Origin: WRDF01 sp031552235
GTDB lineage: Bacteria > Bacteroidota > Bacteroidia > Bacteroidales > Rikenellaceae
Reading direction: 5' to 3'
Assembly: GCA_031552235.1 (NCBI GenBank)
Contig: JAVBMR010000002.1
Location: forward strand, 231,831-295,830
Length of the DNA: 64,000 nt
A program made the translations under genes and the position numbers. This document shows, one piece after another, positions 9,948 to 19,440 of the stretch (positions within the stretch are counted from its first letter, which is position 1; each line of letters begins with the position of its first letter). The notes under the pieces were generated by a model. It made no database searches. It was not told the origin of the DNA and saw only the letters and a program-made list of their open reading frames with translations.

Positions 9948-10646
9948 TTATTTCGGCCTGTTGCGGTGCTGTTTCTGGGCGTGATTCTGGGGATGGTTTT
10001 TTCCGCCAGGCTGGTTGCCCTTTGTGTTTTTGGCTTTATTCTGGCGAGGATTTGTAAAACCGGCTTTTTTGTGATGTGCCGAAGGGGTTTGTTTGTAGTC
10101 GCTTTTGATATTGTTTATGGCGGTTTCGTCCACAATAATAGTGTTATTGGACATTTTTTTGATGTCTTTTATAATAACCTCGTTATTCGGATGCTCCTGG
10201 TTATACTCATATCCCTTGGCCCTCATATAGCGGGCGACGTTTGCCAACACTTCTTCAACAGCCTGTCGGTCGTCCTCGTCGTTCAGCGATTTTATTATCT
10301 TTTCTATATTCTTGCCATAGTGCTTTATAGCGATCCTTTTATCCGGGTATTTCAGCTTCTCCGGCATGGGGGCGAGGGTTTCCGCCGTGGGGATCGGATA
10401 GGGCGAATCCACGTCCAGAGTGAAGCCTGACATGATGAACAGGTGGTCCCACAGCTTGTGATTATAGTCCGCCGTGTCCCTCAGGAAGGGATTCAGGTTG
10501 CCCATCACGCTTATGACCGCGCGGGCCTGCTTGCTGCGTTCCTCGCGGTTTTCTATGGACGAGAGGTAATCGACCATCTCGTGTATATGACGCCCATATT
10601 CAGGCAGTTGGAGCTTCTTGCGCTCGTAATTATAATTCTTCTTCAT
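9948..10646 (-). CDS. DUF4290 domain protein
   Basis: A 232-residue member of a Bacteroidota-restricted family of unknown function. Family features include NYNYERKKLQLPEYGRHIHEMV at the N-terminus and KLWDHLFIMSGF in the middle. After about residue 180 the protein becomes a basic, Asn/Gln/His/Lys-rich low-complexity tail, which could bind nucleic acid. The ATG at 10646 is chosen; an upstream start (10661) adds five residues. Transcribed from a strong-looking promoter at 10820-10850, giving a leader of about 165 nt that contains a perfect inverted repeat. Confidence 0.85.
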   Translation of the reverse strand: MKKNYNYERKKLQLPEYGRHIHEMVDYLSSIENREERSKQARAVISVMGNLNPFLRDTADYNHKLWDHLFIMSGFTLDVDSPYPIPTAETLAPMPEKLKYPDKRIAIKHYGKNIEKIIKSLNDEDDRQAVEEVLANVARYMRAKGYEYNQEHPNNEVIIKDIKKMSNNTIIVDETAINNIKSDYKQTPSAHHKKAGFTNPRQNKAKNTKGNQPGGKNHPQNHAQKQHRNRPK

Positions 10647-10726
10647 GCGTAAACAGTTCAAAAACAGAGAGATCGCCGCGATAATGCCAGTGCCGGCAGG
10701 AGGCCGTGTCGATTAGGGAAGGCAGG

Positions 10727-10823
10727 TTTGGCGAAAGTTAACAGGATTGATTTATGTAACATTTCCGATTTTTGAAAAGACAAAATTGGATAATGTGCCG
10801 AGTATTTGTTAACTTTCGCCAAA
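10727..10823. repeat. Perfect 16-bp inverted repeat between divergent genes
   Basis: TTTGGCGAAAGTTAAC at 10727-10742 and its exact reverse complement at 10808-10823 enclose 65 bases. The unit lies in the leader of DUF4290 on the - strand and upstream of the NtrC-like gene on the + strand. It could be a pair of operators, an RNA hairpin, a small mobile-element remnant or recombination sites. There is no U-tract, so it is not an ordinary terminator. Confidence 0.8.
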
Positions 10824-10850
10824 AGTATAGCGATTTTATAAGAAAACAAA
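10820..10850 (-). promoter_or_regulatory. Promoter for the DUF4290 gene
   Basis: On the - strand, TTTG (10850-10847) is followed by 19 bases and then TACTTTTG (10827-10820), an exact -33/-7 pair for the Bacteroidota primary sigma factor. The -7 element overlaps the distal arm of the inverted repeat, so anything binding that arm would occlude the promoter. Confidence 0.65.
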
Positions 10851-10874
10851 ATAAGTTAATATTTTTTGTATATT

Positions 10875-10882
10875 TATATTTG
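10875..10882 (+). promoter_or_regulatory. -7 element for the NtrC-like regulator
   Basis: TATATTTG matches TAnnTTTG exactly and lies 33 bases before the ATG at 10916. The -33 region is weak. Confidence 0.45.
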
Positions 10883-10915
10883 GTATATTAGTTAACGATA
10901 ATCTCAATTTGGGGA

Positions 10916-12109
<1,194 letters not shown>

Positions 12110-12131
12110 TTTTTAGTGTGTTAAATATTCA

Positions 12132-12159
12132 GGCCGTGATAAATTCACGGCCTTTTTTT
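12132..12159 (+). terminator. Rho-independent terminator of the NtrC-like gene
   Basis: AGGCCGTGA and TCACGGCCT form a stem around AATT or similar loop bases, followed by a run of T (CCTTTTTTTG). It lies 22 bases past the stop codon. Confidence 0.85.
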
Positions 12160-12179
12160 GTGTTGTGCCGCCTCGGGAC

Positions 12180-12210
12180 TTGACAGATTGGGGTAAAATC
12201 ATTACTTTTA
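12180..12210 (+). promoter_or_regulatory. murA: Likely murA promoter
   Basis: TTG at 12180-12182 is followed by 20 bases and TACTTTTA at 12203-12210, close to the Bacteroidota -33/-7 pattern. The ATG of murA is 28 bases downstream, giving a short leader. Confidence 0.5.
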
Positions 12211-12237
12211 TAGGAAAATAAAAACAAAGCGACAGAT

Positions 12238-13548
12238 ATGGCTGTATTCGAAGTGTGCGGCGGCCGCCGCCTTAAAGGGGAGATAGTGCCGCAGGGGGCT
12301 AAGAACGAGGCGCTCCAGATATTGTGCGCGGTATTGCTGACAAAGGAGAGGGTGACGGTATGCAATATCCCCGAGATCGTGGATGTTATGCAGCTCATCG
12401 AGTTGCTGGCGAAATTGGGTGTCGAGGTGGAAAAGCTCGGGACGGGGACATATTCCTTCCGCGCGGCAGACATCGACCTGGAATATATGAAAACCGACGA
12501 TTATCGTAAAAGGGCCACGCGCCTGCGCGGGTCGGTAATGCTGTTGGGGCCTCTGCTGGCGCGCTTCGGGGTGGGCTATCTCCCGAAGCCGGGCGGCGAC
12601 AAGATAGGTCGCCGGCGTCTGGACACCCACTTTATCGGGTTCCAGAAACTTGGCGCGGAATTCGATTTCGACGCCGGCGAGAATTTCTTCGCGGTGAGAG
12701 GCAAGAACCTCAGGGGGACTTATATGCTTTTGGACGAGGCTTCGGTGACCGGTACGGCCAATATCGTGATGGCGGCAGTGCTTACGCCGGGCTTCACTAC
12801 GATATATAACGCGGCATGCGAGCCTTATCTCCAGCAGCTTTGCAAAATGCTGAACGGCATGGGGGCAAGGATATCGGGCATCGCCTCGAACCTGCTGACA
12901 ATCGAGGGAGTGGAAGAACTTGGCGGTACGGAGCACCGCCTGTTGCCCGACATGATAGAGGTTGGCAGCTTCATCGGCCTGGCCGCCATGACGCAGTCCG
13001 AGATCACGATAAAAGATGTGTCGTATGAAAACCTGGGGATCATTCCGGCACAGTTCGCCCGTATGGGCATCCGGTTCGAGCAGCGCGGCGACGATATATT
13101 TATTCCCCGGCAGGACAACTACGAGATAGAGAGTTTCATCGACGGCTCGATAATGAACATCGCCGACGCTCCGTGGCCGGGGCTGACGCCCGACCTTCTG
13201 TCTGTATTCCTCGTGGTGGCCACGCAGGCCAAGGGCGCGGTGCTGATACACCAGAAAATGTTCGAAAGCCGCCTGTTCTTCGTCGATAAGCTGATAGACA
13301 TGGGTGCGCAGATAATCCTTTGCGACCCGCACCGCGCGACGGTGATCGGGCATAACCACCAGATGAAACTGCGCGGGACGTGCATGACCTCGCCCGATAT
13401 CCGTGCCGGGGTTGCGCTTCTTATCGCCGCCATGAGCGCCGAGGGCCGCAGCACGATCCAGAACATCGAGCAGATCGACCGCGGCTACCAAAACATCGAC
13501 GGCCGCCTGAACGCCCTCGGCGCCGACATAAGAAGGGTTGAGGAATAA
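12238..13548 (+). CDS. murA: UDP-N-acetylglucosamine 1-carboxyvinyltransferase MurA (Asp-type active site)
   Basis: Catalyses the first committed step of peptidoglycan synthesis, moving enolpyruvate from PEP to UDP-GlcNAc in the cytoplasm. The 436-residue protein has the two-fold EPSP-synthase-like architecture, including QGAKNEALQ, RLRGSVMLLGPLL, DEASVTGTANI and RLLPDMIEVGSFI. The loop that normally carries the reactive Cys (GGCxIG in E. coli MurA, Cys115) reads GGDKIG here, with Asp121 at bases 12598-12600. Asp at this position is known in mycobacterial and chlamydial MurA and makes the enzyme insensitive to fosfomycin. A strong terminator follows. Confidence 0.96.
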   Translation: MAVFEVCGGRRLKGEIVPQGAKNEALQILCAVLLTKERVTVCNIPEIVDVMQLIELLAKLGVEVEKLGTGTYSFRAADIDLEYMKTDDYRKRATRLRGSVMLLGPLLARFGVGYLPKPGGDKIGRRRLDTHFIGFQKLGAEFDFDAGENFFAVRGKNLRGTYMLLDEASVTGTANIVMAAVLTPGFTTIYNAACEPYLQQLCKMLNGMGARISGIASNLLTIEGVEELGGTEHRLLPDMIEVGSFIGLAAMTQSEITIKDVSYENLGIIPAQFARMGIRFEQRGDDIFIPRQDNYEIESFIDGSIMNIADAPWPGLTPDLLSVFLVVATQAKGAVLIHQKMFESRLFFVDKLIDMGAQIILCDPHRATVIGHNHQMKLRGTCMTSPDIRAGVALLIAAMSAEGRSTIQNIEQIDRGYQNIDGRLNALGADIRRVEE

Positions 13549-13579
13549 GCTGGCGCGAAGCGCTGTCGGTTCGCAGCGC

Positions 13580-13621
13580 AAAAAATAAGGGCAGCCCCTG
13601 CGGGGGCTGCCCTTATTTTTT
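13580..13621. terminator. Strong bidirectional terminator
   Basis: A 42-base near-perfect hairpin with AAAAAATAAGGGCAGCCCC as one arm and its complement ending in TTTTTT as the other. It lies between murA (+) and the convergent DUF1761 gene (-), so it can serve both. Confidence 0.92.
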
Positions 13622-13674
13622 AACGTGACTCTCTATGGCTGTTAGGTGGTGCGACAAGGCTGTGGTGTCATACC

Positions 13675-14091
13675 TTAAACAAGGGCGAACAGGATAAATA
13701 CCATGCCGGCCAGAAACAGATAACCGGCCTCGATGCAGGCGGCGCGGAAATAATCTCCCCAGCCGACATACTTGTACTTGAGTGTGGCCTTATTCCACCC
13801 GCAGAAGCCGACGAGGGTCAGTACGGCCAGCCAGAACGACAGCGCAGTAATCATAAACAACACAAGTCCCATCAGCGCGTTAGCCACCAGTTGTCCGAAC
13901 ATTGTGACGAACATATTTGCAGGAGAGCGCTTGTCGGGCATCTCGATTTTGAAGATCCTTACCCATGTTTTTGGGAAAATGACTGAATACCAAAGCGCCC
14001 CTAATAAATAGGCGGCGACTATGGCCACTACGTACCACAGCCAGTTGATCTGCCCGAGCAGGGTACAGAAAATTTGGGAACTGGTTTCCAT
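13675..14091 (-). CDS. DUF1761 membrane protein
   Basis: A 138-residue integral membrane protein with four hydrophobic segments. The first contains the family-typical LGQINWLWYVVAIVAAYLLG followed by ALWYS, and a GKxW-like FPKTW comes next. The family is of unknown function. The start at 14091 (METSSQIF) is preferred to an upstream one at 14157 that would add 22 unrelated residues. It sits between the murA terminator and ruvB on the same strand as ruvB, but 117 bases separate them. Confidence 0.82.
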   Translation of the reverse strand: METSSQIFCTLLGQINWLWYVVAIVAAYLLGALWYSVIFPKTWVRIFKIEMPDKRSPANMFVTMFGQLVANALMGLVLFMITALSFWLAVLTLVGFCGWNKATLKYKYVGWGDYFRAACIEAGYLFLAGMVFILFALV

Positions 14092-14208
14092 AATTTCAAG
14101 GTTTAGAGGTTCAGGCAGGTATAATGCAAAAATAGTGCAAGGATCACGTTCACACAAAAGGGCGGTCTTATACCGCCATTATTCTCATTTTGAGTGAATG
14201 TCTCGAAA

Positions 14209-15261
14209 TTATAGCTCCCCGAAAAGCGTGCCTTCCACCGCCGGGGGTGTTATGCCGAGGTGGGAGTAGGCGAGGGCCGTAGCTTCGCGGCCGCGGGGGG
14301 TGCGCTTCAGGAAGCCTTCCTTGATGAGGAACGGTTCGTAAACCTCCTCTATCGTGCCGCTGTCTTCGCCGACCGCCGTCGCTATTGTGTTGATGCCAAC
14401 CGGGCCGCCGCCGAATTTCTCGATTATGGTAGTGAGGATGCGGTTGTCCATGGTGTCGAGGCCGCGAGCGTCGATGTTGAGCGCCGCGAGCGCCACCTTA
14501 GTGATCCGCAGGTCTATATGCCCCTCGCCCTTGACCATTGCGAAATCGCGCACGCGGCGCAGCAGCGAGTTGGCGATGCGGGGGGTGCCGCGGCTGCGCA
14601 TGGCTATTTCGAGCGTGGCGTTGTCGTCAATCCCTATGCCGAGGATCCCGGCCGAGCGCCGCACGATCTTCGAGAGTATCTTCGAATCGTAATATTCCAA
14701 ATGGCACTGTATTCCGAAACGGGCGCGTAACGGACTGGTCAGAAGGCCGCTGCGTGTTGTGGCGCCTATGAGCGTGAACGGGTTGAGCTCTATCTGTATC
14801 GACCTCGCCGAGGGGCCCTTGTCGAGTACAATGTCGATTTTGTAGTCCTCCATCGCCGAGTAGAGGTATTCCTCCACGATGGGGCTGAGGCGGTGTATCT
14901 CGTCGATGAAAAGCACGTCGCCGGCGTTGAGGTTGGTGAGCAGCCCGGCCAGGTCGCCCGGCTTGTCGAGCACGGGCCCGGAGGATACTTTCAGGGCGCT
15001 GCCCATCTCGTTGCTTATGATGTTGGCGAGCGTGGTTTTGCCCAGTCCGGGAGGGCCGTGCAGAAGCACATGGTCGAGCGACTCCTCGCGCATGAGGGCC
15101 GCCTGTATGAACACGCGGATGTTGTCGACGATCTTGTCCTGTCCGCTGAAATTTTCCAACTCCTGCGGGCGGATCTTATTCTCGAATTCCGAATCCGTGG
15201 GTTGGTTGCGTATGCCTTTGCTGTCCAAAATGGTTTGCCGGTTACTTGTCGGGGCGTTCAT
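14209..15261 (-). CDS. ruvB: Holliday junction branch migration helicase RuvB
   Basis: The AAA+ motor that, with RuvA, moves Holliday junctions for RuvC cleavage. Key motifs are the N-terminal IRPQELENFSGQDKI, Walker A GPPGLGKTT, Walker B LFIDEIHRLSP, sensor IGATTRSGLLTSPLRARFG and the C-terminal winged helix ending with LIKEGFLKRTPRGREAT. The start at 15261 (MNAPTSNRQ, 350 residues) is chosen because a -7 promoter element at 15281-15288 would put transcription initiation inside the alternative ATG at 15279. ruvA and ruvC are not in the window. Confidence 0.97.
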   Translation of the reverse strand: MNAPTSNRQTILDSKGIRNQPTDSEFENKIRPQELENFSGQDKIVDNIRVFIQAALMREESLDHVLLHGPPGLGKTTLANIISNEMGSALKVSSGPVLDKPGDLAGLLTNLNAGDVLFIDEIHRLSPIVEEYLYSAMEDYKIDIVLDKGPSARSIQIELNPFTLIGATTRSGLLTSPLRARFGIQCHLEYYDSKILSKIVRRSAGILGIGIDDNATLEIAMRSRGTPRIANSLLRRVRDFAMVKGEGHIDLRITKVALAALNIDARGLDTMDNRILTTIIEKFGGGPVGINTIATAVGEDSGTIEEVYEPFLIKEGFLKRTPRGREATALAYSHLGITPPAVEGTLFGEL

Positions 15262-15280
15262 ATGGTCGACCGCCGTCATG

Positions 15281-15288
15281 CAAAAATA
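15281..15288 (-). promoter_or_regulatory. -7 element for ruvB
   Basis: On the - strand this reads TATTTTTG, an exact TAnnTTTG. Initiation about 7 bases downstream would fall between the two candidate ATGs and favours the second. Confidence 0.5.
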
Positions 15289-15349
15289 ACATTAAAATGA
15301 ATAACTCCGAAATTTATGGCGATATGTTTAAAATCCGGGCGTAATTAGG

Positions 15350-15378
15350 TTGCAAATGAAAATAAAATTATAACTTTA
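15350..15378 (+). promoter_or_regulatory. Possible promoter of the exported sugar operon
   Basis: TTG at 15350-15352 and TAACTTTA at 15371-15378 are separated by 18 bases, near the Bacteroidota -33/-7 arrangement. The first ATG of the operon is at 15445. Confidence 0.4.
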
Positions 15379-15444
15379 TGACCGCCTTGTGTGACGTATC
15401 GGCCGGGCCGTATGAAAAAACTATACCTATAATCCCAACACAAT

Positions 15445-16323
15445 ATGGATAGACGCGACTTTTTTAAGAAAGGTATTATGACCACCGCCAAGGTGGCTAT
15501 CGGAGGCAGCATTATTTCCGGCCTGCTGGAGGACGAACTTTTCGCCTCACCCCTCGGCGGTAAAAGGATAGGCCTGCAACTCTACTCCGTGCGCGGAATG
15601 ATGGACCAGAACGCGGTCGACACCCTGAAGCAGGTGGCGGCGATAGGTTACAAGGAACTTGAAACCGCGTCGTATAACGACGGCAAGGTCTACGGCATGA
15701 AGCCGCAGGAATTCCGCGGGATCGCCGAAGACCTCGGGATGAGGGTGTCGAGCGCCCACCTCGGCAAGAACATCGAAAAGGGCAAAGAAAAAGAGGCCTA
15801 CGACTGGTGGGACAAGGCGCTCGACACACAGATCGCAGCCGGTTGCACCTATGCCGTCATGCCTTCCATGGCCATAGGGAGCAAGATCCAGGATATCCAG
15901 TTTTACTGCGATTATTTCAACAAAGTCGGCGAAATGGCCAACGCCAAAGGCATAAAGTTCGGTTTCCACAACCATGGCGCCGAATTCAAGGCGGTGGAAG
16001 GCAAGGTCGTTATGGACTACCTTATAGAACATACCTCTCCTCAGAACGTGCTCTTCGAGATGGACGTTTACTGGATCAAGAACGGCGGTCAGGATCCGGT
16101 CGAATACCTCAAAAAACACGCCGGGCGCTTCCAGCTCCTGCACATAAAGGACGAAGATGTAATCGGCGCGAGCGGCGACCTGGATTTCAAGGCTATCTTC
16201 GATGCCGCATACAAGCAGGGAATGAAAGGCTACTACGTCGAAGTGGAGAAATATGCGGTTTCCCCGATAAAGGACGTTGAAAAGAGTTTCGACTACCTCT
16301 ACCACGCCCCATTTGTAAAATAA
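15445..16323 (+). CDS. Exported sugar phosphate isomerase/epimerase-like TIM-barrel protein
   Basis: A 292-residue protein of the xylose-isomerase-like TIM-barrel superfamily. It opens with a twin-arginine-type signal (MDRRDFFKKGIMTTAKVA) ahead of RIGLQLYSVRG. Metal-binding barrel positions are recognisable in FGFHNHGAEF, LFEMDVYWIKNGG, LLHIKDED and YYVEVEKY. Members act on sugars or polyols at carbon-2/3 positions, and related Bacteroidota proteins sit with 3-keto-glycoside enzymes. First gene of a three-gene operon: 44 bases to the oxidoreductase, which is also exported. The specific substrate is not deducible. Confidence 0.88.
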   Translation: MDRRDFFKKGIMTTAKVAIGGSIISGLLEDELFASPLGGKRIGLQLYSVRGMMDQNAVDTLKQVAAIGYKELETASYNDGKVYGMKPQEFRGIAEDLGMRVSSAHLGKNIEKGKEKEAYDWWDKALDTQIAAGCTYAVMPSMAIGSKIQDIQFYCDYFNKVGEMANAKGIKFGFHNHGAEFKAVEGKVVMDYLIEHTSPQNVLFEMDVYWIKNGGQDPVEYLKKHAGRFQLLHIKDEDVIGASGDLDFKAIFDAAYKQGMKGYYVEVEKYAVSPIKDVEKSFDYLYHAPFVK

Positions 16324-16367
16324 CCTAAACCAACATAATAAACGAAACCTTAAAACCCAACATCATT

Positions 16368-17843
16368 ATGGCTGAAAAAATGACACGAAGAGAGTTCCTG
16401 AAAACAGGGGCGCTGGGTGCCGCCGCTTTCACGGTAGTGCCGAGTTCGGTACTTGGACAAACTGTGGGCAAGACCGCACCGTCTGACAAACTTAACGTAG
16501 CCGGCGTCGGCATAGGCGGCCGCGGCGGTGCAGTCATCGACGGCATGAAGAGCCAGAATATAGTGGCCCTGTGCGACGTGGATTGGGGATATTCGAAGAA
16601 AAAGTTCGAACAGTACCCCAACGCCCAGAAATTCTGGGACTTCAGGCGTATGTTCGACCAGATAGGCAAGGATATCGACGCCGTGGTTGTCGGCACGGCC
16701 GACCACACGCACGCCATAGTGGCTGCCGCGGCAATGGAGATGGGCAAGCACGTATATTGCGAAAAACCGCTTACGCACTCGGTTTACGAATCGCGCCTGC
16801 TGACCAAGATCGCCGCCAAACAGAAAGTCGCCACCCAGATGGGCAACCAGGGGGCTTCGGGCGAAGGCGTGCGCAAAATATGCGACTGGATCTGGAACGG
16901 CGTGATCGGAGAAGTAACTAAAGTAGAGGCGTTTACCGACAGGCCAATTTGGCCGCAGGGCCTCCCGACTCCGTCGCAGGTCGATCCGGTACCGACTACG
17001 CTTAACTGGGATCTGTTCGTAGGCCCGGCCAAGATGAGGCCATACAACTCCCTGTACACCCCGTGGAACTGGCGCGGATGGTGGGACTATGGTACAGGTG
17101 CGCTGGGCGATATGGCCTGCCATATCCTGCACCCCGTGTTCAAAGGCCTCCAGCTCGGTTACCCGATATCGGTGCAGGGAAGCTCGACCCCGCTTATGGT
17201 GGACTGCGCTCCCAATGCCCAGATGGTAAAGCTCGTCTTCCCCGAGCGTAAAAAATTCAATAAAGTGAAACTGCCTCAGGTGGAGGTTACATGGTACGAC
17301 GGCGGCCTCCAGCCCCCGCGCCCGGAAGGTCTGCCCGCAGGCAAAAACCTTAACGACAATGGCGGCGGCGTGATATTCCACGGAACGAAGGATACGCTGA
17401 TCTGCGGATGCTACGGTATGAACCCGTACCTGCTCAGTGGCCGCGAACCTAAAGTGCCTGAAATGACACGCCAGGTGCCGGATAACAACCATATAATGGA
17501 CTTCGTGCGCGCTGCGAAAGAAAAACCCGAAAACCGCGTGGAAACGGCATCTCCCTTCTCGGAAGCAGGCCCGTTCAACGAAATGGTCGTGATGGGTGTG
17601 CTCGGCGTGCGCCTGCAGGCCCTCAACAAGGTGCTCGAATGGGACGGTCCGAACATGCAGTTCACGAACATCTCTCCGACCGAAACACTCAAGATCATGG
17701 TCGAAGACGGGTTCAGCATCCACGACGGACATCCGACGTTCAACAAAAAATATACGGACCCGATCAACGCGCAGCAGTTTGCGAGCGAACTGATCAAGCA
17801 TAACTACAGGGAAGGCTGGAACCTCCCGGCCATGCCTTTGTAA
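16368..17843 (+). CDS. Exported Gfo/Idh/MocA-family oxidoreductase
   Basis: A 491-residue NAD(P)-dependent dehydrogenase. The N-terminus is a twin-arginine signal (TRREFLKTGALGAAAFTVV). The Rossmann fold begins at LNVAGVGIGGRGGAVIDGM, with the acid that binds the adenine ribose in VALCDVDW. The family signature EKPLTHSVYE follows near residue 130. The C-terminal alpha/beta domain is the typical long Bacteroidota version. In characterised 3-keto-glycoside pathways such enzymes oxidise the C3 hydroxyl of a glycoside. Its location between an isomerase-like protein and a DUF1080 protein supports that role, but substrate and cofactor are inferred. Confidence 0.92.
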   Translation: MAEKMTRREFLKTGALGAAAFTVVPSSVLGQTVGKTAPSDKLNVAGVGIGGRGGAVIDGMKSQNIVALCDVDWGYSKKKFEQYPNAQKFWDFRRMFDQIGKDIDAVVVGTADHTHAIVAAAAMEMGKHVYCEKPLTHSVYESRLLTKIAAKQKVATQMGNQGASGEGVRKICDWIWNGVIGEVTKVEAFTDRPIWPQGLPTPSQVDPVPTTLNWDLFVGPAKMRPYNSLYTPWNWRGWWDYGTGALGDMACHILHPVFKGLQLGYPISVQGSSTPLMVDCAPNAQMVKLVFPERKKFNKVKLPQVEVTWYDGGLQPPRPEGLPAGKNLNDNGGGVIFHGTKDTLICGCYGMNPYLLSGREPKVPEMTRQVPDNNHIMDFVRAAKEKPENRVETASPFSEAGPFNEMVVMGVLGVRLQALNKVLEWDGPNMQFTNISPTETLKIMVEDGFSIHDGHPTFNKKYTDPINAQQFASELIKHNYREGWNLPAMPL

Positions 17844-17880
17844 ACCGGAACACTAACAATTTAAAATAATGACGTTGATT

Positions 17881-18708
17881 ATGAAATTATCGATTCAAAC
17901 TTTATGCGCGGCTGCGGCAAGCATGTCGCTCATGGCTTGCGGCGGCAACAGTTGCGCCTGCAAAACGGCCGACGTACAGTCGGAAGAGGAAGTAATAGTA
18001 GTGGAAGATATGGAACAGGCAAATGAAGTGGTGGTATTGTTCGACGGTACTTCGACAGAAGGCTGGAGAGGCTACAACAAGGAAAACCTTCCCGGAAAAT
18101 GGATCGTGGAAGACGGCGCCCTGAAGATCATGGGCGGCGGCGGCGGTGAAGCACAGGGTAAAGACGGCGGCGACATCATCTACACCACCAAATTCACGAA
18201 CTTTAAACTCACTTTCGAATGGAAAGTTGCGCCGGGTTCCAACTCTGGCGTGTTCTTCTATGCCAAGGAGCTCCCGGGCCAGCCCATCTACATCTCGTCG
18301 CCCGAGTATCAGGTTCTTGATAACGAACGCCATCCCGACGCCAAACTGGGCGTTGACGGCAACCGCCAGTCGGCATCGCTCTACGACATGATCCCTGCCA
18401 AACCGCAGAACGCGAAACCAGCGGGCGAATGGAATACCGGCGGCATCATGGTTTACAAAGGCACGGTTGTTCACTACCAGAACGACGTGGCGGTAGTTGA
18501 ATACCACCTGTGGACACCTGAATGGGATAACCTGATCAACGCCAGTAAGTTCGCGAAGGGCAACCGCAACTGGCCGACTTCCTACGAACTGCTGACCAGC
18601 AAACTGGGCAAGGACGACGCCGGTAACATCGAAGGCGGTTACATCGGCCTTCAGGATCATGGCGACGACGTATGGTTCCGCAATATCAAGGTCGAGATAC
18701 TCAAATAA
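17881..18708 (+). CDS. DUF1080 (3-keto-disaccharide hydrolase-like) lipoprotein
   Basis: A 275-residue lipoprotein with signal and lipobox MSLMAC. The mature part is one DUF1080/concanavalin-like beta-sandwich: VLFDGTSTEGWRGY, a FEWKVAPGSNSGVFF core and PEYQVLDNERHPD, closing with YIGLQDHGDDVWFRNIKV. Members of this family cleave glycosidic bonds of 3-keto sugars by elimination/hydration. The ATG at 17881 is preferred over 17869 because the signal peptide starts there. Last gene of the operon, followed by a strong terminator. Role within the operon is inferred from family knowledge. Confidence 0.92.
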   Translation: MKLSIQTLCAAAASMSLMACGGNSCACKTADVQSEEEVIVVEDMEQANEVVVLFDGTSTEGWRGYNKENLPGKWIVEDGALKIMGGGGGEAQGKDGGDIIYTTKFTNFKLTFEWKVAPGSNSGVFFYAKELPGQPIYISSPEYQVLDNERHPDAKLGVDGNRQSASLYDMIPAKPQNAKPAGEWNTGGIMVYKGTVVHYQNDVAVVEYHLWTPEWDNLINASKFAKGNRNWPTSYELLTSKLGKDDAGNIEGGYIGLQDHGDDVWFRNIKVEILK

Positions 18709-18728
18709 GGGTACGTTTGGTTTAAATA

Positions 18729-18770
18729 AAAAGGAACTTACTCAAAAAAGATTGAGTAAGTTCCTTTTTA
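18729..18770 (+). terminator. Terminator of the exported sugar operon
   Basis: AAAAGGAACTTACTC and GAGTAAGTTCCTTTTT form a 16-base stem around an A-rich loop, followed by TTTTTA. It lies 20 bases after the DUF1080 stop. Confidence 0.92.
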
Positions 18771-18871
18771 TGTTGTATTGCCGCTTTCAGAATAATATGC
18801 AATATTTGCAATGCATTGTCCGCTAATGCGAGATGTTATTTAGTAATAATCCGGCCTGAACTTAGTTTGTT

Positions 18872-19402
18872 GTGAAGAAACTCATCCTTGCTGCTATGCT
18901 CGTGTATCCAGGGCTTATGTCAGCGCAATCCCGCATTATGTCGAATCACTCTGTCGGACTTAAGACCAATGGACTGGAATATGCCTATGAGCAGGCGCTC
19001 GGGGGTGATTTCTCGATTGTCGGCCACGCCGGAATCGAAGCCAATCTATGGTTGGATTTCATTGAAATGTTCGCTGGCGACAATAGTTACAACCTGAACC
19101 CTGCGATCTCCATCGAGCCGCGCTACTATTATAATATGGCCCGCCGCCTGCGCCGGGGTAAGGATGCCGGTGGCTTATCTGCCGACTTTATATCGTTGGA
19201 AACCAAATACATATTCGAGTCCATAGTTCCGAAAAATGAGGGCGCATATTATCCGATTGTTATTTCACCGACATGGGGCCTGCGCCGGGTGTGGCGGGAC
19301 AAATGGTTGCTGGAATTCAATGCCGGACTCAATTTCTATCGAGATAAGGATGACACTTCATGTGGGCCGAGGTTAAACCTCAAATTCGGGTTTAAATTTT
19401 AG
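18872..19402 (+). CDS. Small outer-membrane beta-barrel-like protein
   Basis: A 176-residue protein starting at GTG with a clear signal peptide (MKKLILAAMLVYPGLMSAQS). No ATG is available in frame upstream of it because a TAG stop precedes it by 7 bases. The mature sequence shows alternating hydrophobic and polar strands and ends in LNLKFGFKF, a terminal aromatic as in outer-membrane barrels; ISIEPRYYYN resembles DUF3575-like barrels. Sits alone between a terminator and the convergent folC. Function not recognised. Confidence 0.72.
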   Translation: MKKLILAAMLVYPGLMSAQSRIMSNHSVGLKTNGLEYAYEQALGGDFSIVGHAGIEANLWLDFIEMFAGDNSYNLNPAISIEPRYYYNMARRLRRGKDAGGLSADFISLETKYIFESIVPKNEGAYYPIVISPTWGLRRVWRDKWLLEFNAGLNFYRDKDDTSCGPRLNLKFGFKF

Positions 19403-19440
19403 TAATTCTGAACTTTTATTCGCAGGAATACTCCTTATCC

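Noticed and set aside
12208..13581. 457-codon antisense frame over murA
   Set aside because: Shadow of murA; no motif.
18872..18874. Leaderless or mis-called start of the small outer-membrane protein
   Set aside because: An unusual GTG start, but it is the only start compatible with the signal peptide, and a TAG lies just upstream.
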